6,970 nucleotides of DNA, taken from NCBI GenBank assembly GCA_024404335.1, contig JAKSQA010000052.1, positions 1 through 6,970 on the forward strand. The letters run 5' to 3'. The stretch comes from Mailhella sp. Lineage in GTDB: Bacteria > Desulfobacterota > Desulfovibrionia > Desulfovibrionales > Desulfovibrionaceae. The position numbers were made by a program, and so were the translations under genes. Shown piece by piece: positions 1 through 5,669 of the stretch; the first letter of the stretch is position 1; each line of letters opens with the position of its first letter. The notes beneath the pieces were generated by a model. It saw only the letters and a program-made list of their open reading frames with translations. It ran no database searches and was not told where the DNA came from.

Positions 1-1
1 C

Positions 2-1549
2 AACCAGATAGTGGAGCGCCGGCTCATCGACAAGGTCATCGGCAAGATCCGCGGCATCATGGAGGAGAACGGGATCAAGGGCCGCGTCTTCGGCCGCATC
101 AAGCAGACGTACAGCATCTACCGCAAGATGACGGCGCAGGAGACGCCGCTTGACGAGATGCACGACATCATCGCCTTCCGTGTGATCGTGGGCGATCTGA
201 GGGACTGCTATGCCATGGTCGGCCTCGTCCATGTGCTCTGGAGGCCGGTGCCGGGCCGCTTCAAGGACTACATCTCGATGCCGAAGGCGAACGGCTACCA
301 GTCGCTCCATACGACGATCATCGGCCCTGAAGGCGAGCGGATCGAGATACAGATCCGTACCGAGGAAATGAACAACATGGCCGAACACGGCGTGGCTGCG
401 CACTGGATGTACAAGGAGCGCAACCATGCCATCGCCATGCAGGACATGCCCCAGTTCCAGTGGCTGCGCGACCTCATGGAGCGCCAGAGGGATGAGTCGG
501 ACTCCAAGGAGTTCATGAACTCGCTCCGCATGGACCTGTTCAACGACGAAATCTATGTGTTCACGCCCAACGGCGCAGTGAAGCAGCTCCCGAGCGGAGC
601 CACGCCCCTTGACTTCGCATTCCTCATCCATTCCGACGTGGGCTTCCACTGCGTCGGCAGCAAGATCAACGGAAAGCTCGAGCCTCTCGCCACGCCGCTT
701 AAGAACGGCGACATGGTGGAGATCATCACCGACAAGAACCGTCATCCGCACCGTGACTGGCTCAAGATAGTCAAGACCTCCAAGGCACGCAGCCGCATAC
801 AGCACTACCTCCGTACCGAGGAGCGCACGGCCGCGATACAGCTCGGACGCGAGCTCCTTGAGAAGGAAGGCCGAAAGCTCGACTTCAACGTGGTCAAGGC
901 CTCCAAGGACGGACGGCTCCAGCTGCTCATTCCCGAGTATTCGCTCAATGCGCTCGACGACCTGTATGCCGCCGTCGGCTCGGGAAAGCTGACGCCCCGC
1001 AAGGTGCTCCAGAAGCTCATCTCCATTCTCAACCCCCAGCTTGAGGAGGCTGAGGTCGTCATCGCTCCCGTCAGGCAGAGCGAAACGACCAAGAAGAGCG
1101 ACGGCATCACCATCAAGGGTATTGATGACACCCTTATCCATTTCGCCCAGTGCTGCAAGCCGGTCCCCGGAGACCAGGTCGTCGGTTTCATAAGCAGGGG
1201 GCGCGGCGTCATCGTGCACACGGCGACATGCCCGCATGTGCTTTCGCTTGAATCGGAACGCCTCATCTCCGTCAACTGGAACAATGAGGAGAGCAAGCCG
1301 TTCCCGGCCGAGATGATGATCACCTGTCTGAACGAGAAGGGACTTCTCGCGAAGGTGGCAATGGAGCTTGCGAAGCAGGATGTGAACATCATCGCGCTGC
1401 TTGTGAACACCAGCGTGGATGGAAAATCGCAGATGGACTTCACCATCGAGGTGCGCGACGCCGTGCACCTCTACAAGACGATGGACAAGTTGCGCGCCAT
1501 CGAGCATGTGCTCGAGGTCCGCCGCGTCACCGGCTCCAAGGACCTGTAG
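2..1549 (+). CDS. rel: Bifunctional (p)ppGpp synthetase/hydrolase, RelA/SpoT family (5' end missing)
   Basis: The reading frame is open to the left edge, so this is the C-terminal 515 or so residues of a protein normally 700 to 740 aa long. The N-terminal HD hydrolase domain lies outside the window. Residues here are counted from the GTG codon at 11, which is probably internal. The synthetase domain comes first. It carries RFKDYI (83-88), the RxKD signature of bifunctional enzymes rather than the ExDD of RelA synthetases, together with NGYQSLHTT (94-102) and EIQIRT (112-117). A TGS domain follows at about 180-241 (YVFTPNG ... LKNGDMVEIIT), then a helical region. The Cys-rich conserved domain has CC at 381-382 and C407 in HTATCPH. 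A C-terminal ACT domain spans about 434-506. The family makes and degrades the stringent-response alarmone from GTP/GDP and ATP in the cytoplasm, and the C-terminal domains sense the ribosome. The gene converges on the minus-strand gene at 1624 across a terminator hairpin. Family assignment is secure; hydrolase activity is inferred from the signature only. Confidence 0.96.
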   Translation, partial: NQIVERRLIDKVIGKIRGIMEENGIKGRVFGRIKQTYSIYRKMTAQETPLDEMHDIIAFRVIVGDLRDCYAMVGLVHVLWRPVPGRFKDYISMPKANGYQSLHTTIIGPEGERIEIQIRTEEMNNMAEHGVAAHWMYKERNHAIAMQDMPQFQWLRDLMERQRDESDSKEFMNSLRMDLFNDEIYVFTPNGAVKQLPSGATPLDFAFLIHSDVGFHCVGSKINGKLEPLATPLKNGDMVEIITDKNRHPHRDWLKIVKTSKARSRIQHYLRTEERTAAIQLGRELLEKEGRKLDFNVVKASKDGRLQLLIPEYSLNALDDLYAAVGSGKLTPRKVLQKLISILNPQLEEAEVVIAPVRQSETTKKSDGITIKGIDDTLIHFAQCCKPVPGDQVVGFISRGRGVIVHTATCPHVLSLESERLISVNWNNEESKPFPAEMMITCLNEKGLLAKVAMELAKQDVNIIALLVNTSVDGKSQMDFTIEVRDAVHLYKTMDKLRAIEHVLEVRRVTGSKDL

Positions 1550-1572
1550 CCGGGCCTGTACGTCAAGCTGAC

Positions 1573-1604
1573 AAAAAGGAAAGGCGGCCGGATGGCCGCC
1601 TTTC
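1573..1604. terminator. Bidirectional intrinsic terminator between convergent genes
   Basis: A perfect 11-bp inverted repeat (arms 1579-1589 and 1594-1604, GAAAGGCGGCC / GGCCGCCTTTC) has a 4-nt loop. Read on the minus strand, the hairpin is followed by CCTTTTTGT, a fair U-tract, so it terminates the gene ending at 1624. Read on the plus strand, the T-run is short (TTTCGTACTT) but the stem is strong, and it lies 30 bp after the rel stop. It is the only terminator-like structure in the 74-bp convergent gap. Confidence 0.8.
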
Positions 1605-1623
1605 GTACTTCTGAAGGATGGCG

Positions 1624-1974
1624 TCAGCTGCGGATCAGGTATTCGGCATAGGCGTCCGTGACGTTGAGCCCGTGGACATCGGAGGCGATGTCGCAGAGCA
1701 CCTCGGTGCTGAGCTCGAAGGGGCGGAGGCCCCGCTCGTTCTTCGCGATGTTGAGGAGGTAGCTGTCGGCATCGCCGTAGCCCATCCAGCGCACTTCACC
1801 ATCGGCGGTGATGTCGCCATAGCTGTTGTAGGCGAAATCGGATCCGTCGTCCTGATCGGCGAAGTGCTCGATCATGTAGTCTATGGTATAGTACGAACCT
1901 GAGGTGTCGTAGAAAACAAGCCAGGTGGGCTCGTTTTCTTCATCGATCTGTTCAAGGAGCGGGATGAGACGCAT
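1624..1974 (-). CDS. Small, strongly acidic hypothetical protein
   Basis: I do not recognise the family. The start at 1974 is preferred: GGAGGT (1981-1986) sits 6 nt before this ATG. The frame extends to a GTG at 2004, but that codon overlaps the -10 box of the candidate promoter and would not be transcribed. The product is 116 aa with about 24 Asp/Glu against 6 Lys/Arg (net charge near -18), ten Tyr, and an Asp-rich stretch at 40-46. There is no signal peptide, membrane segment or Cys-rich motif, so a soluble cytoplasmic protein is expected. The N-terminal segment (PTWLVFYDTSGSYYTIDYMI, 16-35) looks like paired beta strands. It follows endA on the same strand but has its own promoter in the 67-bp gap and its own terminator, so it is probably a separate transcription unit. 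Such acidity would suit a DNA mimic or nuclease inhibitor, but that is speculation. Confidence 0.75.
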   Translation of the reverse strand: MRLIPLLEQIDEENEPTWLVFYDTSGSYYTIDYMIEHFADQDDGSDFAYNSYGDITADGEVRWMGYGDADSYLLNIAKNERGLRPFELSTEVLCDIASDVHGLNVTDAYAEYLIRS

Positions 1975-1980
1975 GGCATG

Positions 1981-1986
1981 ACCTCC
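1981..1986 (-). promoter_or_regulatory. Ribosome binding site fixing the start at 1974
   Basis: GGAGGT on the minus strand, 6 nt upstream of the ATG at 1974. It is a near-perfect Shine-Dalgarno sequence and decides between this start and the upstream GTG at 2004. Confidence 0.8.
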
Positions 1987-2002
1987 GGTCTGACTTACCT
2001 GC

Positions 2003-2031
2003 ACTATAGCGCGCGGGGCGCCCTATGGCAA
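2003..2031 (-). promoter_or_regulatory. Sigma70-type promoter of the acidic small protein gene
   Basis: TTGCCA (2026-2031) and TATAGT (2003-2008) are separated by exactly 17 bp on the minus strand, giving a predicted transcription start near 1996. The 5' leader would be about 20 nt and contains the GGAGGT ribosome site. The promoter starts only 11 bp past the endA stop codon. Confidence 0.65.
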
Positions 2032-2041
2032 GCCGGGGCGC

Positions 2042-2782
2042 TCATCGGCAGACTCGGTCGACGAATCTGTTCGCATTGCCCTGCATGCGGGTGATCCTTC
2101 TGTTGCGCTCGCACTCCCAGGCGGTGGGGGGATGCTGCCTGTCCCATGCTTCCATGAGCTTCCGCTGGTGGTCGCTCATGGTGAACTCCGGATATGCGTC
2201 GTCCATATAGAGGTAGGCCCGGGCGATGATCCCCTTGCTGCGGGCCGGCGGCTCGACGCGCTCGCGGGATCGGTCGAATGCCATGGGGCAGACCGGCCCG
2301 AAGACAAGCTCCCCGCCGTGTCCGAGCTCATCGAACCGGGCATGGCCCCGCCACGCATTGACGGCGCCGTCCGCAGGGGCGAGGTTGTGCAGGTCGCACT
2401 GCATGAGGCGGAAGCGCAGGTTCCTTTCCTCAGTGCATTTCCGACCGTTGTACCTTCGCCCGCGGCTGTTCACGCACATCGGGTCGCCGTTCCGCCATTC
2501 GGGGAATGCGGGGCCGAAATGCTCTACGGGGACGATGTGCTCCGCCTCCACCTGCCATGCCCGAGAGCGGTGCACGTCGACACGGAAGGAGGAGGGCAGG
2601 TCGACCTTCCTGCGGCCGTCGTAGCGGAATCCGCAGTAAAGGGTCTCCCTGTGGTCCTTCCAGATGGCATGGAGAAGATGCTTGGCGTCGGTGAAGTCGG
2701 AGATGCGCCGGTTGCCGTCCGCATTCGCGGAACAGGGCAGGAGGAGCAGCAGTCCGGCTGCAAGCAGGAGGGCTTTATTCAT
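2042..2782 (-). CDS. endA: Endonuclease I (EndA/Dns family), secreted DNase
   Basis: A 246-aa precursor of a non-specific periplasmic or extracellular endonuclease that cuts DNA with a divalent metal. The start at 2782 gives a clean signal peptide: MNK, then a hydrophobic Leu/Ala run, then SANA with likely cleavage after residue 21. An in-frame ATG at 2800 would add six residues before it; neither start has a strong Shine-Dalgarno. Family motifs are clear: EHIVP (81-85) with the metal-binding Glu81 and general-base His82, CDLHNLAPADGAVN (129-142) with the likely metal-ligand Asn142, EPPARSKGIIARAYLYM (177-193), and WECERNRRI (222-230) followed by QGNANRFV. Seven Cys remain in the mature protein, suiting a disulfide-bonded exported enzyme. 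The block usually written RGN or RSN in relatives reads RGH here (145-147). The length matches E. coli EndA (235 aa). It lies 42 nt after the metA stop with no terminator between, so it probably rides on the methionine operon transcript. Possible roles are nucleotide scavenging or degradation of incoming DNA. Confidence 0.93.
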   Translation of the reverse strand: MNKALLLAAGLLLLLPCSANADGNRRISDFTDAKHLLHAIWKDHRETLYCGFRYDGRRKVDLPSSFRVDVHRSRAWQVEAEHIVPVEHFGPAFPEWRNGDPMCVNSRGRRYNGRKCTEERNLRFRLMQCDLHNLAPADGAVNAWRGHARFDELGHGGELVFGPVCPMAFDRSRERVEPPARSKGIIARAYLYMDDAYPEFTMSDHQRKLMEAWDRQHPPTAWECERNRRITRMQGNANRFVDRVCR

Positions 2783-2824
2783 GATGGATCCCGTCGGCAT
2801 ACCGGATGCCGGAAGGCTGGGATG

Positions 2825-3778
2825 CTAGTCGTCGTCGCCTTCGCAGCATCCGTCGAGCTGCTGCTCGATTTCCGCCGGGCCGCAAGGCGTGGACTGGTAG
2901 ACGAAGGAGTTGAGCCAGTTCGCATAGATGAGGTGGGCATGGGCCCTCCAGGTCATGAGGGGCGGCTTGGAGGGGTCGTCGTCAGGATAGTAGTTCTCGG
3001 GGATGTCGGGATTGATGCCTGCGGCGAGGTCACGCGTGTACTCGCGGTGAAGCGTGTCGGCATCGTATTCGGAGTGGCCGGTGATGAAAATCTGGCGGCC
3101 GCCCTCCGTGGAGACGGCATAGACGCCGGCCTGAGGGGATGAGGCCAGGATCTTCAGGGCATGGATCCGCTCGATGTCGGCCCTGTCGACGGTGGTGTTG
3201 CGGGAATGCGGAACCATGAACACATCGTCGAATCCTCTGAAGAGGATGGAGCCCGCATGGTCGATCCTGTGCGGATAGATGCCTGAGAGCTTGCGGGGGA
3301 GTATGTGCTTGTCTATTCCGTAGTGGTAGTAGAGTCCGGCCTGGGCGCCCCAGCAGATATGGAAGGTGCTGTGGACATGTTTTTTCGACCACTCCATGAT
3401 CTCGCAGAGCTCGGGCCAGTACTCCACTTCCTCGAAGGGCATGAGCTCCACCGGCGCGCCGGTGATGATCATGCCGTCGTAGTATTCCCGGCGGATGTCC
3501 TCGAAGGTCTTGTAGAAGGAAAGCAGATGGCTGCGCGGCGTGTTCTTCGATTCATGGCTTTTCGTATGGATGAGCTGCAGCTCGACCTGAAGGGGGGTGT
3601 TGCCGAGAAGACGTGAGAGCTGGGTCTCGGTGACGATCTTGGTCGGCATGAGGTTGAGCAGCAGTATCTTCAGGGGGCGGATATCCTGCGTCCTCGCACG
3701 GTTTTCCGTTATGACGAAGATGTTCTCGCTATTAAGGGTCTTAACGGCGGGCAGTTCATTCGGGATTTTTATGGGCAT
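2825..3778 (-). CDS. metA: Homoserine O-acetyltransferase (MetA family)
   Basis: This enzyme activates homoserine by O-acylation, the committed step of methionine synthesis, in the cytoplasm. The 317-aa length fits the family (about 300-310) plus a short acidic tail ending GCCEGDDD. The glutamine-amidotransferase-like fold carries the nucleophile Cys142 in [17 protein letters not shown] (139-155) and the His235 and Glu237 pair in [11 protein letters not shown] (231-241), plus the N-terminal LLNLMPTK block (40-47). The acyl-donor position 111 is Glu, in [11 protein letters not shown]. In characterised MetA proteins Glu111 goes with acetyl-CoA and Gly111 with succinyl-CoA, so O-acetylhomoserine is the predicted product. 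That is exactly the substrate expected for the MetY enzyme encoded just upstream. The ATG at 3778 matches the conserved MPIKIP N-terminus; the ribosome site is weak (GGAAG, 5 nt away). It is second in the metY-metA unit, 74 bp after metY with a strong hairpin in the gap. A very high identity between its frame and family motifs leaves little doubt about the function. Confidence 0.97.
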   Translation of the reverse strand: MPIKIPNELPAVKTLNSENIFVITENRARTQDIRPLKILLLNLMPTKIVTETQLSRLLGNTPLQVELQLIHTKSHESKNTPRSHLLSFYKTFEDIRREYYDGMIITGAPVELMPFEEVEYWPELCEIMEWSKKHVHSTFHICWGAQAGLYYHYGIDKHILPRKLSGIYPHRIDHAGSILFRGFDDVFMVPHSRNTTVDRADIERIHALKILASSPQAGVYAVSTEGGRQIFITGHSEYDADTLHREYTRDLAAGINPDIPENYYPDDDPSKPPLMTWRAHAHLIYANWLNSFVYQSTPCGPAEIEQQLDGCCEGDDD

Positions 3779-3818
3779 GTCGTGCTTCCATGAAAGGATG
3801 GGGAGTAGTCTTCTGCGG

Positions 3819-3842
3819 GGCCCGGAGCCTGTGCTCCGGGCC
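3819..3842 (-). other. Strong intercistronic hairpin between metY and metA
   Basis: A perfect 10-bp GC-rich inverted repeat (GGCCCGGAGC / GCTCCGGGCC) with a 4-nt loop lies 11 nt after the metY stop. Neither strand has a U-tract after it, so it is not a standard intrinsic terminator. It may stabilise the 3' end of a metY message or partly dampen metA expression; both roles are inferred. Confidence 0.7.
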
Positions 3843-3852
3843 GTGAGGCGGA

Positions 3853-5133
3853 TCAGTCGATGCTGTCGAGGGCCTGGGCGAGGTCTTCGATGAGGTCCTG
3901 GGCGTTTTCAATGCCGCAGGAGTAGCGGACCAGTGAAGGGGAGATGCCGCATGCGGCGAGCTCGGCATCGTTCATCTGCCTGTGCGTCGCGTTGGCGGGG
4001 TGCAGGCAGCATGTGCGGGCGTCGGCCACATGCGTTTCGATGGCGGCGACCTTGAGGTTCTTCATCATGGTCTCGGCGGCACTGCGTCCGCCCTTGAGTT
4101 CGAAGCTCACCACGCCGCAGGTACCGGCGGGCATGTATTTCCGGGCAAGGTCATAGTATCTGCTGGACGGAAGCCCGGGGTAGTTGACGGAGGCGACCTT
4201 GCTGCTGGAGCTGAGGAATTCGGCGACCGCAAGGCCGTTCTCGCAGTGGCGCTTCATGCGCACGGGCAGGCTTTCCAGGCCGGGGGTGAGAAGGAATGCG
4301 TTCTGGGGGGACTGGATGGAGCCGAGGTCGCGCATGAGCTGGGCGGTGGCCTTCGTGATGAAGGCGCCGGCATTGCCGAACTTCTCGGCATAGGTGATGC
4401 CGTGGTAGCTGGCGTCGGGGGTGCAGAGGCCGGGGAACTTGTCGGCATGCGCCATCCAGTCGAACTTGCCGGAATCGACGATGCAGCCGCCCACGCCGGC
4501 GCCGTGTCCGTCCATGTACTTGGTGGTGGAATGGACGACGATGTCGGCTCCCCATTCGAAGGGGCGGCAGTTCACAGGCGTTGCGAAGGTGTTGTCGATG
4601 ATGAGGGGCACACCGTGCGCATGGGCCGCACGGGCGAAGCGCTCGATGTCGAAGACGATGAGGGCGGGATTGGCAAGCGTCTCACCGAATACGGCTTTCG
4701 TATTGGGGCGGAAGGCTGCTTCCAGTTCCTCGTCGGTGCAGTCGGGCGATACGAACGTGAAGTCGACGCCCATCTTCTTCATCGTGACGGCGAAGAGGTT
4801 GTAGGAGCCGCCGTAGATGGTCGAGGAGGCGATGACATGGTCGCCGGCCGTCGCGATGTTGAACACGCTGAAGAACGTGGCGGCCTGGCCGGAGGAGGTC
4901 AGCATGGCGGCCGTTCCGCCTTCGAGGGCGGCGATCTTCGCGGCGACATAGTCGTTCGTGGGGTTCTGAAGACGGGTGTAGAAGTAGCCGCTTGCCTCAA
5001 GGTCGAACAGCTTTCCCATGTCCTCACTGGTGTCGTACTTGAACGTGGTGCTCTGGATGATGGGGATCTGACGGGGTTCGCCGTTGCCCGGAGTGTATCC
5101 GCCCTGGACGCAAATGGTTTCGATTCTGCTCAT
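3853..5133 (-). CDS. metY: O-acetylhomoserine sulfhydrylase (O-acetylhomoserine aminocarboxypropyltransferase)
   Basis: This PLP enzyme of the Cys/Met metabolism family converts O-acetylhomoserine and sulfide to homocysteine and acetate. The length of 426 aa is typical of MetY; cystathionine gamma-synthase and lyase relatives are about 380-400. Residues that can be placed are: YTRLQNPT (52-59) with the phosphate-binding Tyr52 and Arg54; SSGQAA (80-85); YGGSYNLF (107-114) with the PLP-stacking Tyr; Asp180 in IIDNTF, which contacts the pyridine nitrogen; and the Schiff-base Lys205 in [11 protein letters not shown]. The alpha-carboxylate-binding Arg403 lies in [10 protein letters not shown]. The N-terminus ([27 protein letters not shown]) is characteristic of MetY. 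The start ATG at 5133 has AAGAGG (5141-5146) 7 nt upstream. It is the first gene of the metY-metA unit and sits behind a long leader with its own terminator, so sulfur or methionine control by attenuation is likely. Activity towards O-acetylserine cannot be excluded from sequence. Confidence 0.96.
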   Translation of the reverse strand: MSRIETICVQGGYTPGNGEPRQIPIIQSTTFKYDTSEDMGKLFDLEASGYFYTRLQNPTNDYVAAKIAALEGGTAAMLTSSGQAATFFSVFNIATAGDHVIASSTIYGGSYNLFAVTMKKMGVDFTFVSPDCTDEELEAAFRPNTKAVFGETLANPALIVFDIERFARAAHAHGVPLIIDNTFATPVNCRPFEWGADIVVHSTTKYMDGHGAGVGGCIVDSGKFDWMAHADKFPGLCTPDASYHGITYAEKFGNAGAFITKATAQLMRDLGSIQSPQNAFLLTPGLESLPVRMKRHCENGLAVAEFLSSSSKVASVNYPGLPSSRYYDLARKYMPAGTCGVVSFELKGGRSAAETMMKNLKVAAIETHVADARTCCLHPANATHRQMNDAELAACGISPSLVRYSCGIENAQDLIEDLAQALDSID

Positions 5134-5140
5134 GGTCGTG

Positions 5141-5146
5141 CCTCTT
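5141..5146 (-). promoter_or_regulatory. metY ribosome binding site within a complementary pair
   Basis: AAGAGG on the minus strand, 7 nt before the metY ATG. The overlapping GAGGCAC (5138-5144) is perfectly complementary to GTGCCTC (5180-5186) upstream, so the site could be buried in a 7-bp helix. Confidence 0.6.
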
Positions 5147-5191
5147 GCCGGCGCTGCCGGGAGGAAGTGAAGGGTGCGCGAGGCACCGGAT

Positions 5192-5221
5192 AAGAAAAAA
5201 GCCCGTACTTAGCACGGGCTT
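5192..5221 (-). terminator. Intrinsic terminator/attenuator in the metY leader
   Basis: On the minus strand an 8-bp stem (arms 5199-5206 and 5214-5221, AAGCCCGT / ACGGGCTT) with a 7-nt loop is followed directly by a six-T run (5195-5200) and CTTA. The plus strand has no U-tract on its side, so orientation is clear. It lies about 60 nt upstream of the metY start and about 120 nt downstream of the predicted transcription start. The nearest upstream gene ends 500 bp away, so it is best explained as a leader attenuator rather than an end-of-gene terminator. Confidence 0.8.
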
Positions 5222-5262
5222 CACGGATGGCTGTTTTCAGGCATTGCGGAAGACTGTGCCGG

Positions 5263-5313
5263 CTAGTCGGGCCTGCACATGCTCATGCGGGAATCTGAAA
5301 TCGGATATTCCAC
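5263..5313 (-). CDS. Possible 16-codon leader peptide containing Met-Ser-Met-Cys
   Basis: A GTG at 5313 preceded by GGGG (5320-5323, spacing 6) opens a frame ending in TAG at 5263-5265 and reading MEYPISDSRMSMCRPD. An internal ATG at 5286 would give MSMCRPD but lacks a ribosome site. The Met-Ser-Met-Cys run lies at and just before the left arm of leader helix P3, where a stalled ribosome would disturb folding ahead of the terminator. The frame is short and the ribosome site modest, so it may be chance. Confidence 0.25.
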   Translation of the reverse strand: MEYPISDSRMSMCRPD

Positions 5314-5348
5314 GGCTTACCCCGTAATGCTGAAGCTGTTATGTCAGA

Positions 5349-5377
5349 CGTATATTTCCACCCATGAAGGGTGTCAA
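5349..5377 (-). promoter_or_regulatory. Sigma70 promoter of metY-metA
   Basis: A consensus -35 box TTGACA (5372-5377) and TATACG (5349-5354) are separated by exactly 17 bp on the minus strand. The predicted start is near 5342, giving a leader of about 209 nt before metY. The -35 box is perfect and the -10 box matches 4 of 6 positions. Confidence 0.75.
5359..5373. promoter_or_regulatory. Operator-like inverted repeat inside the metY promoter spacer
   Basis: CACCC-ATGAA-GGGTG is a perfect 5-bp inverted repeat with a 5-bp centre, lying between the -35 and -10 boxes and touching the end of the -35. A repressor bound here would block RNA polymerase. The regulator is unknown and a 5-bp arm could be chance. 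Confidence 0.35.
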
Positions 5378-5542
5378 GGGGTTTGTCCCGAGGTGGGGGG
5401 AGAGGCCGGTGCCGCCGCAGGCGGATCGGAGACTGTGGACAAGCGGTGCGGCCGGTGGTATCCGATGCAGGCGCACGGCCGAGCCGTGCCTTCGGTGGAA
5501 GCCGCTGCCTGATATTCATCCGGTATTCCGCCTTATCATATC

Positions 5543-5568
5543 GCGGGCCGTCCTTCGGGGCGGCCCGC
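5543..5568 (+). other. Very stable 11-bp hairpin with a UUCG tetraloop
   Basis: GCGGGCCGTCC-TTCG-GGGCGGCCCGC pairs over 11 positions including one T-G wobble, closed by a C(UUCG)G tetraloop when read on the plus strand. No U-tract follows on either side. It could mark the 3' end of the acetyltransferase transcript, or belong to an unannotated RNA read rightwards. Confidence 0.6.
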
Positions 5569-5586
5569 AGCAGTTTGAAAGACAGG

Positions 5587-5669
5587 GGCTCCCCGCGCGC
5601 ATGCGCTCATCCTGAGTGCCGTTCCGCCGGAAAGCCTCAGGCGCAGGCTCCCCGCGCATGCGCTCATCC
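5587..5669. repeat. Pair of direct repeats containing the palindrome GCGCATGCGC
   Basis: Copy 1 (5587-5612) and copy 2 (5646-5669) share GGCTCCCCGCGC followed by ATGCGCTCATCC. The only difference is a GC insertion in copy 1. Copy starts are 59 bp apart. Each contains the 10-bp palindrome GCGCATGCGC (5597-5606 and 5654-5663). The spacer holds its own inverted repeats, CCTGAG/CTCAGG (5611-5616 and 5636-5641) around TTCC-GCC-GGAA. The arrangement resembles a REP-type dispersed intergenic element, but membership of a genome-wide family cannot be judged here. Confidence 0.65.

Larger units (their letters stand above)
5192..5342 (-). promoter_or_regulatory. Structured metY leader, candidate riboswitch or attenuator of unrecognised class
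   Basis: Helices found by eye on the minus-strand RNA. P1 is CAGCAUUACGG (5322-5332) with CCGCAAUGCCUG (5238-5249): ten pairs, one A-C mismatch and one bulged C. It encloses P2, GGAAU/AUUCC (5307-5311 with 5290-5294), and P3, UGUGC-A-GGC with GCC-G-GCACA (5271-5279 with 5255-5263), eight pairs with one mismatch. The terminator follows. The ACGGG of the P1 left arm could instead pair with CCCGU of the terminator 5' arm (5 bp), giving a possible antiterminator. I looked for the SAM-I, SAM-II, cobalamin and T-box signature strings and saw none. Ligand and function are unknown; the setting points to methionine, SAM, homocysteine or a sulfur compound. Confidence 0.45.

Noticed and set aside
805..1446. 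Minus-strand open frame of 213 codons opposite rel
   Set aside because: Ser/Arg-rich antisense frame inside a gene with clear Rel-family motifs.
2132..3142. Plus-strand open frame of 336 codons opposite endA and metA
   Set aside because: It spans two well-supported minus-strand genes and their gap, with no ribosome site or recognisable domain.
3982..5193. Long plus-strand open frame of 403 codons opposite metY
   Set aside because: It is antisense to a confidently identified PLP enzyme; its translation is Gly/Ala/Val/Glu-rich without motifs, as expected for a GC-rich antisense frame.
5192..5342. SAM-I riboswitch upstream of metY
   Set aside because: The expected conserved core around the P2/P3 junction (GGG-A-ctGGCcc and GCAACC strings) was not found; kept as an unclassified leader instead.
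5346..5353. AGACGTAT, 7 of 8 match to the MetJ operator AGACGTCT beside the metY -10
   Set aside because: MetJ needs tandem boxes and is essentially gammaproteobacterial. Only one near-box is present, so it is probably chance.
5283..5519. 78-codon minus-strand frame across the metY promoter
   Set aside because: It runs through the hairpin at 5473-5489 and the consensus promoter, is Arg/Pro-rich and has no good ribosome site.
5587..5669. CRISPR array
   Set aside because: Only two imperfect copies with one spacer, and a palindromic, GC-rich repeat with an internal indel; no cas genes nearby.
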